Assembly: GCA_946480925.1 (NCBI GenBank)
Contig: CAMLLU010000011.1
Location: 1-64,000, forward strand
Direction: 5' to 3'
DNA from: an uncultured Rivibacter sp.
Lineage (GTDB): Bacteria; Pseudomonadota; Gammaproteobacteria; Burkholderiales; Burkholderiaceae
DNA: 64,000 nt
In this document: positions 8,293-19,559 of the stretch, piece after piece
How positions within the stretch are numbered: the first letter of the stretch is position 1
How the letters are laid out: every line of letters starts with the position of its first letter
Notes under the pieces: generated by a model
What the model saw: only the letters and a program-made list of their open reading frames with translations
Databases searched by the model: none
What the model was told of the DNA's origin: nothing
Translations under genes and position numbers: made by a program

Positions 8293-10245
8293 TCAGCCCT
8301 GAGTGAGGGTTGTGAGGGTTTCGATGGCTTCGCCCAGTTCCAGCCAGCGGGCTTCCAGCTCGTCGATCAGCGTGGCCAGCTGCTTGAGCCGCTTGCCGTG
8401 TTCGGCCTGCTTGACCGGCGGCAGCCCTGGGTCAGCCATGGCGGCGAAGAGGCTGTCGCGTTCTGCCGTGGCTTGGGCCAGGCGCTTTTCGACGGTGGCC
8501 AGCTCAGCCTTCAGCGGCTTGGCCTGTTCAGCCAGCTTCTGCCGGGCTTGGGCCGCGGCCTTGCGCTCGTCGCGGCGATTGCCGCTGGACGCGGCAGCCG
8601 CTGGTGCCTCGGCTGAAGATGATTGCTCACGCAGTGCCTGAGCCTGCTCGCGCGCGTTGTCGAGCAGCCAGCGCTGGTAGTCGTCGAGGTCTCCATCGAA
8701 GGGTTCCAGCTTGCCGCCCGAAACGAGCCAGAACTCGTCGCATACCTCGCGCAGCAGCGCGCGGTCGTGGCTTACCAGCATCACCGTGCCCTCGTATTCG
8801 TTGAGCGCCATGCTCAGCGCTTCACGCGTGTTGAGGTCGAGGTGGTTGGTGGGTTCGTCCAGCAGGAGCAGGTTGGGGCGCTGCCACACCAGCATGGCGA
8901 GCACGAGGCGTGCCTTTTCGCCGCCGGAGAGCGAGCCGACCTCCTGATACACCATATCGGCCGGGAAGCGGAAGCTGCCGAGGAAGGTGCGCAGGTCCTG
9001 CTCGCGCGCTTGCGGCGACACCTCCTTGGCCAGCCGTACCATGTGAGCAAGGGGGCCTTCATCGGGCCGCAGCAAGTCCATTTCCTGCTGGGCGAAGTAG
9101 CCGATGGCCAGGCCTTTGCCTTCGGTCACCGTGCCGCCGAGCGAGGGCTGCATGCGTGCCAGCGTCTTCACCAGCGTGGACTTGCCCTGGCCGTTGGCGC
9201 CGAGGATGCCGATGCGCTGGCCGGGCAGCACCGACCGGTTGATCCCGTTCACGATGGGTAGCTCGCGGCCGTCGGTCTTGTAGCCGCATGCCACGTCGCG
9301 CATCGCGAGCATCGGGTTGGGCAGGCTTTCCGGCGGGCGGAACTCGAAGGCGAAGTCGCTTGCAGCGAGCACCGGTGCCAGCTTTTCCATGCGCTCCAGC
9401 GCCTTGACGCGGCTTTGCGCCTGCTTGGCCTTGGTGGCCTTGGCCTTGAAGCGGTCGATGAAACGCTGCAGATGGGCCACGCGTTCCTGCTGGCGCTCGT
9501 AGGCGGCCTGCTGCTGCACGAGCCGCTCGGCGCGCATCGCCTCGAAAGTCGTGTAGTTGCCGGTGTAGCGCGTGAGTTGTGCATCTTCCAGATGCAGCGT
9601 CACTCGGGTGATGGCGTCCAGGAACTCGCGATCGTGGCTGATGACGAGCAGCGTGCCTTCATAGCGCTGCAGCCAGCTTTCCAGCCACACCAGCGCGTCG
9701 AGGTCGAGGTGGTTGGTGGGCTCGTCGAGCAACAGCAGGTCTGCCGGGCACATCAGCGCACGGGCCAGCTGCAGCCGCATGCGCCAGCCGCCGGAGAAGC
9801 TGTTCACCGGCGAAGCGAGCTGTGTGACCTTGAAGCCCAGGCCCAGCAGGAGCGCCTGCGCGCGGGCCTTTGCATCGAAGGCACCGGCTTCGGCCATGGC
9901 CGCATGCGCCTCGGCGATGGCGTGGCCATCGTCACTGGCTTCGGCCTTGGCCAATTGGTCTTGCGCCTCCATCAGCCGGGTATCGCCTTCGAGTACGAAC
10001 TCGGTGGCGCTCTGGTCTGTTTCAGGCATGGATTGGGCCACTTCGGCCAGGCGCCAGCGCGGCGGCAGGCTCACGTCTCCTGCGTCGGCATGCAGGCGGT
10101 CCGTCAGCAACGCGAACAGTGAAGACTTGCCAGCCCCGTTGCGGCCCACGAGCGAGACCTTCTCGCCGGCATGCAGCGTGACGCTCGCTTGATCGAGCAC
10201 GACTTTGGACCCACGCCGCAGCGTGACATTCTTGAGGACAATCAT
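8293..10245 (-). CDS. ABC-F family ATPase (YheS/Uup type)
   Basis: A cytosolic ATPase with two fused nucleotide-binding domains and no membrane segments. This family acts on ribosomes rather than in transport. It is 650 aa. The first Walker A is GRNGAGKSS, the signature is SGGWRMRLQLARAL and Walker B is LLLDEPTNHLD. The second set is GANGQGKST, SGGEKARLVLAML and LLLDEPTNHLD. The inter-domain linker (residues about 230-310) is rich in charged helices, and the C-terminal tail is a coiled coil (about 540-650). The start MIVLKNVTLRRG aligns with E. coli YheS. An upstream in-frame extension is not supported. Confidence 0.93.
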   Translation of the reverse strand: MIVLKNVTLRRGSKVVLDQASVTLHAGEKVSLVGRNGAGKSSLFALLTDRLHADAGDVSLPPRWRLAEVAQSMPETDQSATEFVLEGDTRLMEAQDQLAKAEASDDGHAIAEAHAAMAEAGAFDAKARAQALLLGLGFKVTQLASPVNSFSGGWRMRLQLARALMCPADLLLLDEPTNHLDLDALVWLESWLQRYEGTLLVISHDREFLDAITRVTLHLEDAQLTRYTGNYTTFEAMRAERLVQQQAAYERQQERVAHLQRFIDRFKAKATKAKQAQSRVKALERMEKLAPVLAASDFAFEFRPPESLPNPMLAMRDVACGYKTDGRELPIVNGINRSVLPGQRIGILGANGQGKSTLVKTLARMQPSLGGTVTEGKGLAIGYFAQQEMDLLRPDEGPLAHMVRLAKEVSPQAREQDLRTFLGSFRFPADMVYQEVGSLSGGEKARLVLAMLVWQRPNLLLLDEPTNHLDLNTREALSMALNEYEGTVMLVSHDRALLREVCDEFWLVSGGKLEPFDGDLDDYQRWLLDNAREQAQALREQSSSAEAPAAAASSGNRRDERKAAAQARQKLAEQAKPLKAELATVEKRLAQATAERDSLFAAMADPGLPPVKQAEHGKRLKQLATLIDELEARWLELGEAIETLTTLTQG

Positions 10246-10259
10246 CGATATCGCAGCAA

Positions 10260-10302
10260 GCGGGCGTCGCCCGCAAATGGCAGCACGCGGGCAGCGCCCG
10301 CG
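10260..10302. repeat. Paired GCGGGC-N3-GCCCGC hairpins
   Basis: Two nearly identical short hairpins, GCGGGC-gtc-GCCCGC (10260-10274) and CGCGGGC-agc-GCCCGCG (10286-10302), lie between the divergent ABC-F and cystathionine-synthase-family genes. The second ends a few bases before the latter's AGGAG ribosome-binding site, so it could affect initiation. Confidence 0.55.
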
Positions 10303-10318
10303 CAGCAGGAGAACGACA

Positions 10319-11557
10319 GTGAAAAAAGGGCTGACGACGGCGATCCTACATGCCGACCGCCAGGCGGAAATCGAACACGGCGCGGTGCACAAGCCGATGC
10401 ACACCGCGGTGGCCTTCGGCTATCGCACCGCCAAGGAGCTGGCGGCCGTGTTCCAGGGCGAAAAAGCGGGCCACGTGTACGGCCGCCAGGGCAACCCGAC
10501 CTCTCAGGCGCTGGAGGTGAAGGTGAGCCTGATGGAAGACGCCATCGGCACCGTGAGTTTTGCCACCGGCATGGGCGCCGTTGCGGCGGTGTTCCTCACG
10601 CTGCTCAAGCGTGGCGACCACGTGGTGTCGAGCAAGTATCTGTTCGGCAACACCAACAGCTTGTTGCAGACACTCGAAGGCATCGGCGTCGAGGTGACGC
10701 TGGCCGATGCCACCGACGTCAAGCAGATCGAAGCTGCGCTGAAGCCGAACACGCGCATGGTGTTCGTCGAGACCATTGCCAACCCGCGCACGCAGGTGGC
10801 CGACCTCGAAGGCATCGGTGCGCTGTGCCAGTCGCGCAGTCTGGTCTACGTGGTGGACAACACGATGACCACGCCGTATCTCTTCCGCCCCAAGGCGGTA
10901 GGCGCTTCGCTGGTGGTGAATTCGCTCACCAAAGCCATCTGCGGCCATGGCGACGCGCTGGGTGGGGCGGTGTCGGACACAGGGCTGTTCGATTGGTCGA
11001 GCTATCCCAACATCGCTGAGCCTTACCGCAGGGGCAACGCCGCGGGCTGGGGGCTGCAGCAGGTCAAGAAAAAGGGCTTGCGTGACATGGGGGGCACGTT
11101 GTCGGCCGAGCATGCACACCGCATTTCACGCGGGGCCGAGACGCTGGGGCTGCGCATGGACCGCGCCTGCGACAACGCGATGCGCCTGGCGCAGTGGCTG
11201 GCGGCGCAACCTCAAGTGGCCGCGGTGCATTACCCGGGGCTGCCCAGCCACGCACAGCACGAACGTTCGGCGCGGCTGTTCAAGGCTTTCGGAGCGCTGC
11301 TCAGCTTCGAGCTGAAGGACGGCTTCGACTGTTTTGCGCTGCTCGACGCGCTGGAGCTGGTCATCAAGTCCAGCCACCTGGGCGACGCCCGCACGCTGGC
11401 CATTCCGGTGGCGCACACCATCTTCTGGGAGATGGGGGCCGCGCAGCGCAAGGACATGGGCATTGCCGACTCGCTGGTGCGCGTGTCGGTCGGCATCGAA
11501 GACTTTGCCGACCTGCAGGCCGACTTCGAGCAGGCGTTTGCGCGCCTGGCGGGCTGA
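10319..11557 (+). CDS. Cystathionine gamma-synthase family PLP enzyme
   Basis: A Cys/Met-metabolism PLP-dependent enzyme of 412 aa. It has the expected YGRQGNPT cofactor-phosphate motif, FATGMGA, and the PLP-binding Lys in NSLTKAICGHGD. The family includes cystathionine gamma-synthase, O-acyl-homoserine sulfhydrylases and gamma-lyases. The exact substrate cannot be read from sequence alone. The start is GTG after AGGAG with 7-nt spacing. It is convergent with prmB, separated by 6 bp. Confidence 0.88.
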   Translation: MKKGLTTAILHADRQAEIEHGAVHKPMHTAVAFGYRTAKELAAVFQGEKAGHVYGRQGNPTSQALEVKVSLMEDAIGTVSFATGMGAVAAVFLTLLKRGDHVVSSKYLFGNTNSLLQTLEGIGVEVTLADATDVKQIEAALKPNTRMVFVETIANPRTQVADLEGIGALCQSRSLVYVVDNTMTTPYLFRPKAVGASLVVNSLTKAICGHGDALGGAVSDTGLFDWSSYPNIAEPYRRGNAAGWGLQQVKKKGLRDMGGTLSAEHAHRISRGAETLGLRMDRACDNAMRLAQWLAAQPQVAAVHYPGLPSHAQHERSARLFKAFGALLSFELKDGFDCFALLDALELVIKSSHLGDARTLAIPVAHTIFWEMGAAQRKDMGIADSLVRVSVGIEDFADLQADFEQAFARLAG

Positions 11558-11563
11558 GGCCCG

Positions 11564-12430
11564 TCAGGCGCCGACGAGCGCCTCGCGGGTCACGAGCAAC
11601 ACCTGGTCATGCCCCGCCGTGGTTTCCAGCCACAGCACTTCGAGCGACGGAAACGCCCGCTCGAAGTGCTCGCGTTCATTGCCGATCTCGAGCACCAGCA
11701 CGGCGTCTTCGCTCATGTGGGCCGGGGCGTCGCGCAGCAGGTTGCGGACGAAGTCCATGCCGTCCGTGCCGCCGGCCAACGCCAGTTCGGGTTCGGCCCG
11801 GTACTCGGCCGGCAGCGTGGCCATCGACGCCGCGTTCACGTACGGCGGATTGCAGAGGATCAGGTCGTAAGGCTCGCGCACCTGGGCCAACCCGTCGGAC
11901 TGCAGCAACGTGACGCGTTGTTGCAGCTGATGTTTTTCGACGTTGATGCGTGCCACCGCCAGTGCGTCCGCTGAAATGTCGGCCGCATCCACCATCACAT
12001 CGGGGTAGGCCATGGCCGCCAGCACGGCGAGGCTGCCGTTGCCGGTGCACAGGTCGAGCACGCGACGGGTGTGCTCCCCCAGCCACACGTCGATGCTGCC
12101 ATCGGCCAGCAATTCGGCGATGAAGCTGCGCGGCACGATGGCGCGTTCATCCACGTAGAAGGGCACACCTTGCAGCCACGCCTCTTGGGTGAGGTAGGCC
12201 GCGGGTTTACGGGTGGCGATGCGTTGCTCGACCAGCGTGGTTGCGGCCTCGACACCCGCGGCGTCGATGTCGTCGTCGGCATGCTCTTCCAGCATGTCCA
12301 GCGGCAGGCCGAGCTTCCAAAGCACCAGCCATGCTGCCTCGTCGAAGGCGTTGGCGGTGCCATGCCCAAACGAAACGCCCGCCTCGTCGAGGCGGGCGGC
12401 CAGGTTTTCGATCAGGGCGATGAGTTTCAT
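11564..12430 (-). CDS. prmB: Ribosomal protein L3 N5-glutamine methyltransferase
   Basis: It methylates a glutamine of ribosomal protein L3 during 50S assembly. It is 288 aa with an N-terminal helical recognition domain and a C-terminal SAM-binding Rossmann fold (VLDLCTGNGSLAVLAA). The NPPY motif typical of PrmA/B/C glutamine methyltransferases is present in LILCNPPYVN. It starts 7 bp after dapE, so it is the last gene of the long minus-strand run. Confidence 0.93.
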   Translation of the reverse strand: MKLIALIENLAARLDEAGVSFGHGTANAFDEAAWLVLWKLGLPLDMLEEHADDDIDAAGVEAATTLVEQRIATRKPAAYLTQEAWLQGVPFYVDERAIVPRSFIAELLADGSIDVWLGEHTRRVLDLCTGNGSLAVLAAMAYPDVMVDAADISADALAVARINVEKHQLQQRVTLLQSDGLAQVREPYDLILCNPPYVNAASMATLPAEYRAEPELALAGGTDGMDFVRNLLRDAPAHMSEDAVLVLEIGNEREHFERAFPSLEVLWLETTAGHDQVLLVTREALVGA

Positions 12431-12437
12431 GCCGAGT

Positions 12438-14823
<2,386 letters not shown>

Positions 14824-14876
14824 CCGGGCCCCCTCGACGTTGTGTTGTGAAGTGTGGTGGTTCGCGTGCCGGAAGC

Positions 14877-15698
14877 TCAGGCGCGCAACAGGTCGTTGAT
14901 GCTGGTCTTGGCGCGGGTCTGCGCGTCGACACGCTTGACGATCACGGCGCAATACAGGCTGTACTTGCCGCCGGCCTTGGGCATGCTGCCGCTGATCACC
15001 ACCGAGCCGGCCGGGATGCGGCCGTAGGTGACTTCGTCTTTCTCGCGGTCGTAGATCGGCGTGCTCTGGCCGATGTACACCCCCATGGAGATCACCGAGT
15101 TCTCCTCGACGATCACGCCTTCCACCACTTCGGAGCGGGCGCCGATGAAGCAGTTGTCTTCGATGATGGTGGGGTTGGCCTGCAGCGGCTCCAGCACGCC
15201 GCCGATGCCCACGCCGCCAGACAGGTGCACGTTCTTGCCGATCTGTGCACAAGAGCCCACGGTGGCCCAGGTGTCGACCATGGTGCCTTCATCGACGTAG
15301 GCGCCGATGTTCACGTACGAGGGCATCAGCACCACGTTCTTGGCCAGGTAGCTGCCACGGCGTGCCACGGCAGGCGGCACCACGCGAACGCCGCTGGTGC
15401 GCAGCTCTTCTTCGCTCATGTCCGAAAACTTGGTGGGCACCTTGTCGAAGAAGCCCAGCTCGCCGGCACGCATGAGGTGGTTGTCGTTCAGGCGGAAAGA
15501 CAGCAGCACTGCCTTCTTGAGCCACTGGTGCGTGACCCACTCGCCGCCGATCTTTTCGGCCACGCGGCGGCGGCCGCTGTTGAGGTCGCCGATGACTTGA
15601 TCGACCGCCTTGCGCACGTCGGGCGACGAGGTCGGGGTGATCTGCGCACGGCCTTCCCAGGCCAGCTCGATGGTGCTCTGAAGTTGATCTTGCGACAT
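14877..15698 (-). CDS. dapD: Tetrahydrodipicolinate N-succinyltransferase
   Basis: It transfers succinyl from succinyl-CoA to tetrahydrodipicolinate in the succinylase branch of lysine synthesis. It is 273 aa, the usual size. The N-terminal helical domain is followed by a left-handed beta-helix of hexapeptide repeats (residues about 110-240, e.g. [20 protein letters not shown]). The start ATG lies 8 bp after the dapC stop, so the two are co-transcribed. Confidence 0.97.
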   Translation of the reverse strand: MSQDQLQSTIELAWEGRAQITPTSSPDVRKAVDQVIGDLNSGRRRVAEKIGGEWVTHQWLKKAVLLSFRLNDNHLMRAGELGFFDKVPTKFSDMSEEELRTSGVRVVPPAVARRGSYLAKNVVLMPSYVNIGAYVDEGTMVDTWATVGSCAQIGKNVHLSGGVGIGGVLEPLQANPTIIEDNCFIGARSEVVEGVIVEENSVISMGVYIGQSTPIYDREKDEVTYGRIPAGSVVISGSMPKAGGKYSLYCAVIVKRVDAQTRAKTSINDLLRA

Positions 15699-15706
15699 GG
15701 TGCTGC

Positions 15707-16909
15707 TCAGTTGGATCGAATGAAGGAGACGATGCGCTCGGCGGCTTCGACGCATTCGTCGACACCTGCCACCAGCGCCATGCGGATGCGGCCGGCGCCT
15801 GGGTTGATGCCGTGCGCGTCGCGTGCGAGATAGCTGCCTGGAAGTACCGCCACATTGTATTGAGCGAGCAGTTCGCGGGCGAAGGCCGTGTCGGATGCAC
15901 CCCACAGGCGATCCGGCACCTTGGCCCACAGGTAGAAGCTCGCATCGGGCAGCGCTACGTCCATCGCTTCGGCCAGCAGCGGCGTGACCCTCGCGAACTT
16001 CTGGCGGTACAGCTCGCGGTTGGCCACCACGTGCTCTTCGTCGCTCCACGCTGCCGCGCTGGCTCGCTGCACGGCGGGGTTCATGGCGCTGCCGTGGTAG
16101 GTGCGATAGAGAAGGAAGGACTTCAGCAGATTGGCGTCGCCCGCCACGAAACCCGAGCGCAGGCCGGGCACGTTGGAACGTTTCGACAGGCTGGTCAGCG
16201 CGATGAGCCGGCGGAAGTCGCTGCGGCCGAGCTTGGCCGCAGCTTCCAGCCCGCCGAGCGGCGGCTCTTCGCGGAAATAGATCTCGGAATAGCACTCGTC
16301 GGAGGCGATCACGAAGCCATGGCGATCGCTCAGCTCGAAGAGCTTTTCCCATTCGGCCAGCGGCATCACCGCGCCGGTGGGGTTGCCCGGCGAGCACACG
16401 TAGATCAGTTGCGTGCGTGACCACGTGGCTCCGTCGATGGCGGACCAGTCGGCCGCGAAATTGCGCGCCGGGTCGCTGTTGGCAAAGGCTGTCTGTGCGC
16501 CGGCCAGCAAGGCCGCACCTTCGTAGATTTGATAGAACGGGTTGGGGCAGACCACCGTGGCGCCTGGGCGCGTGGGGTCGACCACCGTCTGCGCGAGCGC
16601 GAACAGCGCCTCGCGCGAGCCGTTCACCGGCAAGACCTGGGTAGCCGCATCGAGCGTGATGCCGTAGCGGCGCTGCATCCAGCCTGCACAAGCCTCACGC
16701 AGCGCCGGTTCGCCGGCTGTGGCGGGGTAACTCGCCAGTCCGTCGAGTGCGGAGATCAGGGTTTCGCGAATGAACGCCGGCGTCGCGTGCTTCGGTTCGC
16801 CGATGCCCAGGCTGATGGCGCGGTATTCGGGGTTGGGTGTCACGCCGCGCGTCAACTCGCGCAGCCGCTCGAACGGATAAGGTTGCAGGCGGGAGAGCAG
16901 GGGGTTCAT
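15707..16909 (-). CDS. dapC: Succinyldiaminopimelate transaminase
   Basis: A PLP-dependent class I aminotransferase of 400 aa that converts N-succinyl-2-amino-6-oxopimelate to N-succinyl-diaminopimelate. The PLP Lys is in [17 protein letters not shown] and the cofactor-binding segment is CSPGNPTGA. Being directly upstream of dapD supports DapC over a general aminotransferase. It starts 11 bp after the DUF72 gene. Confidence 0.92.
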   Translation of the reverse strand: MNPLLSRLQPYPFERLRELTRGVTPNPEYRAISLGIGEPKHATPAFIRETLISALDGLASYPATAGEPALREACAGWMQRRYGITLDAATQVLPVNGSREALFALAQTVVDPTRPGATVVCPNPFYQIYEGAALLAGAQTAFANSDPARNFAADWSAIDGATWSRTQLIYVCSPGNPTGAVMPLAEWEKLFELSDRHGFVIASDECYSEIYFREEPPLGGLEAAAKLGRSDFRRLIALTSLSKRSNVPGLRSGFVAGDANLLKSFLLYRTYHGSAMNPAVQRASAAAWSDEEHVVANRELYRQKFARVTPLLAEAMDVALPDASFYLWAKVPDRLWGASDTAFARELLAQYNVAVLPGSYLARDAHGINPGAGRIRMALVAGVDECVEAAERIVSFIRSN

Positions 16910-16920
16910 GGGCCCGATTA

Positions 16921-17916
16921 TCAGCGGGCGTGTGCAGCACTTTCTCCCTGTTTCAGGTCTGACTTCGCACGCGTCGTGCGGCGGCGCGCAGGCGGGCGTG
17001 GTGGCGCCGCAGGCATCTCCACTTCGAAGTGGCCTTCGGCGTTGAGCGCATGCTGCACGCCAAGCAACTGCGCCAGATTTGCCGCATCGAACGGCGCCTT
17101 GACCTTGATGTCGTTGTCGAAATAGCAGAACACATGGCGGTGCTTGCGCGGTGGTGGCGAGGCATCGCTGATGAGGTGCGCGTCGGCAGGCTGGGCTCCC
17201 TCGCTCCAGGCACCAATGCGCTCGGTCCAGCGCTGCAAGGCGGCTTCGCTGTAGCCGCTGGCGTAGATCTCCACGTCGCCGTGCAACCGCAGGTACACGA
17301 AATCGGCCGTGAGGTCTTCCTTGTAGGGCCACTTGCCTGCCGTGTCGGCCACCACCAGCGCCACGCGGTAGCGGCGCAGCAGACGCACGAATTCTTCGTC
17401 GATGAAGCTCTCGTGGCGAATCTCGACTGCATGGCGCAACGGCCGCTTCTCGTCGATCTCCAGCCATGAACGCTCACGCATGAAAGGATCGTGCCCGTGG
17501 GCGATGTCGAGGGTCGCTTCGGTGTCGTGCGGCAGCATGGCCAGGAAGGGTTCGAAGATCCCGGGCTTGAAACGAAAGCTGGGCGGAAACTGCCACAGCA
17601 CGGGCCCGAGCTTGGCGTTGAGTGCCAGCACGCCGCTGGCGAAGAAGTTCGCCAGCGGTGTTTCAATTTCCTGAAGGCGGCGAACGTGCGTGATGTAGCG
17701 CGGGGCCTTGACCGCGAAGATGAAGTCTTCGGGCGTCTGGTCGTGCCAGTGGCGGTAGCGGGAAGGGTACTGCAGCGAATAGAAGGAACCGTTGATCTCG
17801 ATGCTGCCGAGCGCGCGTGAGGCGAAGGCCAGTTCGTCGTCCTGCCGCAGGCCCTTGGGGTAGAACACGCCGCGCCACGGCGCATAGCGCCAGCCGGAAA
17901 TGCCGATGCGGATCAT
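16921..17916 (-). CDS. DUF72 (YecE-like) family protein
   Basis: A predicted TIM-barrel protein of the DUF72 family, function unknown. It is 331 aa. The typical opening IRIGISGWRYAPWRGVFYP, the middle FAVKAPRYITH, the VEIRHESF segment and the late FCYFDNDIKVKAPFDA are all present. The C-terminal ~35 residues are Pro/Arg-rich and probably disordered. It belongs to the minus-strand run feeding into dapC. Confidence 0.88.
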   Translation of the reverse strand: MIRIGISGWRYAPWRGVFYPKGLRQDDELAFASRALGSIEINGSFYSLQYPSRYRHWHDQTPEDFIFAVKAPRYITHVRRLQEIETPLANFFASGVLALNAKLGPVLWQFPPSFRFKPGIFEPFLAMLPHDTEATLDIAHGHDPFMRERSWLEIDEKRPLRHAVEIRHESFIDEEFVRLLRRYRVALVVADTAGKWPYKEDLTADFVYLRLHGDVEIYASGYSEAALQRWTERIGAWSEGAQPADAHLISDASPPPRKHRHVFCYFDNDIKVKAPFDAANLAQLLGVQHALNAEGHFEVEMPAAPPRPPARRRTTRAKSDLKQGESAAHAR

Positions 17917-17960
17917 GCACTCGCACAGGCAATCTGCTTGCCCGCGCGAGGGGCTGCTGC

Positions 17961-18389
17961 TTAGAGCTTGCCGACGCAGCCCGGCGCGCCACAGCGGCAG
18001 GTGAGTCGCCCTTCGTGGTGCGTTTCGCCGTAGTTCACGGTGATTTCTTCGCCCACGGCGATGGCGCGGTGTGCATAGAACTCGATGCGTCCCTCGCGGA
18101 TGGTGAGGTGCGCGTTGGGCGCGCAGGAGTGGTTGGTGAAGCGCATCGGGTCGGTGGACTTCGATGCGTCGATGGCGCGCTTGTGCGACACCTCGACGAT
18201 CATGATGCGTTCCTGCCCGCCGGCACGGCGGCGCGCCTCGGCCACGGTGATGGACTCGCCGCGGATCTCGCCGATCTTCAACCGTGGCGGAATGGGTTCG
18301 GCAGCGAATACGCCGAAGCCGTCGATCGGGCTGCGGCGCACCGTCACTGCGAACTTCTGATAGGGCGGGTTGCCTGCGAGAGCAGCCAT
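17961..18389 (-). CDS. SET-domain protein-lysine methyltransferase
   Basis: A 142-aa single SET domain. GFGVFA opens it, FTNHSCAPNAHL is the pseudoknot motif with the SAM- and lysine-site Asn-His, GEEITVNYG follows, and CRCGAPGC is a post-SET zinc-binding cysteine cluster. SET proteins methylate protein lysines. Bacterial substrates of this small type are not settled. It begins 4 bp after the GNAT gene. Confidence 0.85.
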   Translation of the reverse strand: MAALAGNPPYQKFAVTVRRSPIDGFGVFAAEPIPPRLKIGEIRGESITVAEARRRAGGQERIMIVEVSHKRAIDASKSTDPMRFTNHSCAPNAHLTIREGRIEFYAHRAIAVGEEITVNYGETHHEGRLTCRCGAPGCVGKL

Positions 18390-18393
18390 GGCG

Positions 18394-18912
18394 TCAGGGA
18401 GCCTTGCGGTGGTGGCGGAAGACCAGTGTCTCTGCGCCCATGAAGTCGATGCGTTGCGCGGGTCTTGCGCCCAGCGCCTCGGCCAGCCGGATCGAACGCA
18501 GGTTGTCCGGGCGGATCAGGCTGATCGCCTCGCTGCGGCCCATGGGCCCGAAGGCCTCGACCAGCGCCGCCTCGGCCGCTTCGCGGGCGTAGCCGCGGCC
18601 CCAGTGTTCGCGCGCGAGCAGCCAGCCGATCTCGAAGCCGGGCCACCCCGGCGGGTCGATGAAGCCCGCTCGGCCGATCAGATCGCCTGTTTCGCTCAGT
18701 TCGATGGCCCAGATGCCGTAGCCCAGCAGCTGCCAATGGCCGAGCATGCCTGCGATGCTGCGCCAGGTGTCGTCCGACGAGATCGGCCCACCGGTGCCGA
18801 TGTAGCGCATGACCTCGGGGTCGGCGCACGTCGCGGCGTAGGCCGCATGGTCGCCTGCGCGGAACTGGCGCAACAGCAACCGCGGCGTGGCGATCTCGGC
18901 GGCGGCGTTCAT
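18394..18912 (-). CDS. GNAT-family N-acetyltransferase
   Basis: A 172-aa acetyltransferase of the RimJ/RimL type. It opens with TPRLLLRQFRAGD, and the acetyl-CoA binding motif A is in GWLLAREHWGRGYAREA, followed by NLRSIRLAEALG. Such proteins acetylate protein N-termini, small amines or antibiotics. The substrate is not readable here. It lies 5 bp after queF and 4 bp before the SET gene, so it is in the same transcript. Confidence 0.85.
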   Translation of the reverse strand: MNAAAEIATPRLLLRQFRAGDHAAYAATCADPEVMRYIGTGGPISSDDTWRSIAGMLGHWQLLGYGIWAIELSETGDLIGRAGFIDPPGWPGFEIGWLLAREHWGRGYAREAAEAALVEAFGPMGRSEAISLIRPDNLRSIRLAEALGARPAQRIDFMGAETLVFRHHRKAP

Positions 18913-18917
18913 GGGCC

Positions 18918-19394
18918 TCAGCCCAACAGCCCGCTTTCAGCTGCATGCTGCGGCAGCGTCACTACCGGCTGCGGCTTCCAGCCCTTCTTGCGGTGCTCGA
19001 CCACCACGTTGGTGTAGATGCCGCCGCGCACGTACCACTTGGCCGTGATGCGCACGAAGCGCGGGTCGATGGTCTTCACGATCTGGTCGAGGATGTCGTT
19101 GGTGACCTTCTCGTGGAATGCGCCTTCGTTGCGGAAGCTCCACATGTACATCTTGAGGCTCTTGAGCTCGATGCACAGCTGGTCGGGGATGCAGTCGATC
19201 GTGAAATGCGCGAAGTCGGGCTGGCCGGTCAGCGGGCAGTGGCAGGTGAATTCGGGAATCTGGAACTGGATGACGTAGTCCCGCTTCGGGCTTGGGTTGG
19301 GAAAGACGTGCAGTTCCTTCGACGGTGCGGTGGGCGGGTTGACCGGCATTTCGCGCTGCTTCGGGGCGTGGGTTTTGGAGGTTGACTTGGCCAT
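18918..19394 (-). CDS. queF: NADPH-dependent 7-cyano-7-deazaguanine reductase (preQ1 synthase)
   Basis: It reduces the nitrile preQ0 to preQ1 in queuosine tRNA modification. It is 158 aa, the short single-domain (YkvM) type. The nucleophilic Cys lies in [16 protein letters not shown] and the QueF motif Glu in [18 protein letters not shown]. The start MAKSTSK is preceded by a weak purine stretch. It is the first gene of the nine-gene minus-strand run that ends at prmB. Confidence 0.93.
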   Translation of the reverse strand: MAKSTSKTHAPKQREMPVNPPTAPSKELHVFPNPSPKRDYVIQFQIPEFTCHCPLTGQPDFAHFTIDCIPDQLCIELKSLKMYMWSFRNEGAFHEKVTNDILDQIVKTIDPRFVRITAKWYVRGGIYTNVVVEHRKKGWKPQPVVTLPQHAAESGLLG

Positions 19395-19482
19395 GGGCGG
19401 AGGGCTCCCGCGCCGGGCGCACGGGTGCGTTTGCTGACATTTCGGGGGAGGGCGCGATGGTATCATCCGGCCCGCTCTCAGC

Positions 19483-19508
19483 CCTGCAATTCTGCAGGTT
19501 TTTTCTTT
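19483..19508 (+). terminator. Intrinsic-terminator-like hairpin upstream of smc
   Basis: CCTGCA and TGCAGG pair around an ATTC loop, followed by TTTTTTCTTTT. It is on the + strand 52 bp before the smc start and within the queF-smc divergent region, so it lies inside the likely smc leader. It may attenuate smc transcription or end a short leader RNA. Confidence 0.65.
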
Positions 19509-19559
19509 TATATCAACGGGTTAGCGGCGTCGCCCCGGCGCCGCGAAGAGCCGCACAGC

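Noticed and set aside
19461..19466. TATCAT as a -10 element for smc
   Set aside because: No -35 at acceptable spacing was found, and it would place the terminator hairpin almost at the transcript start.
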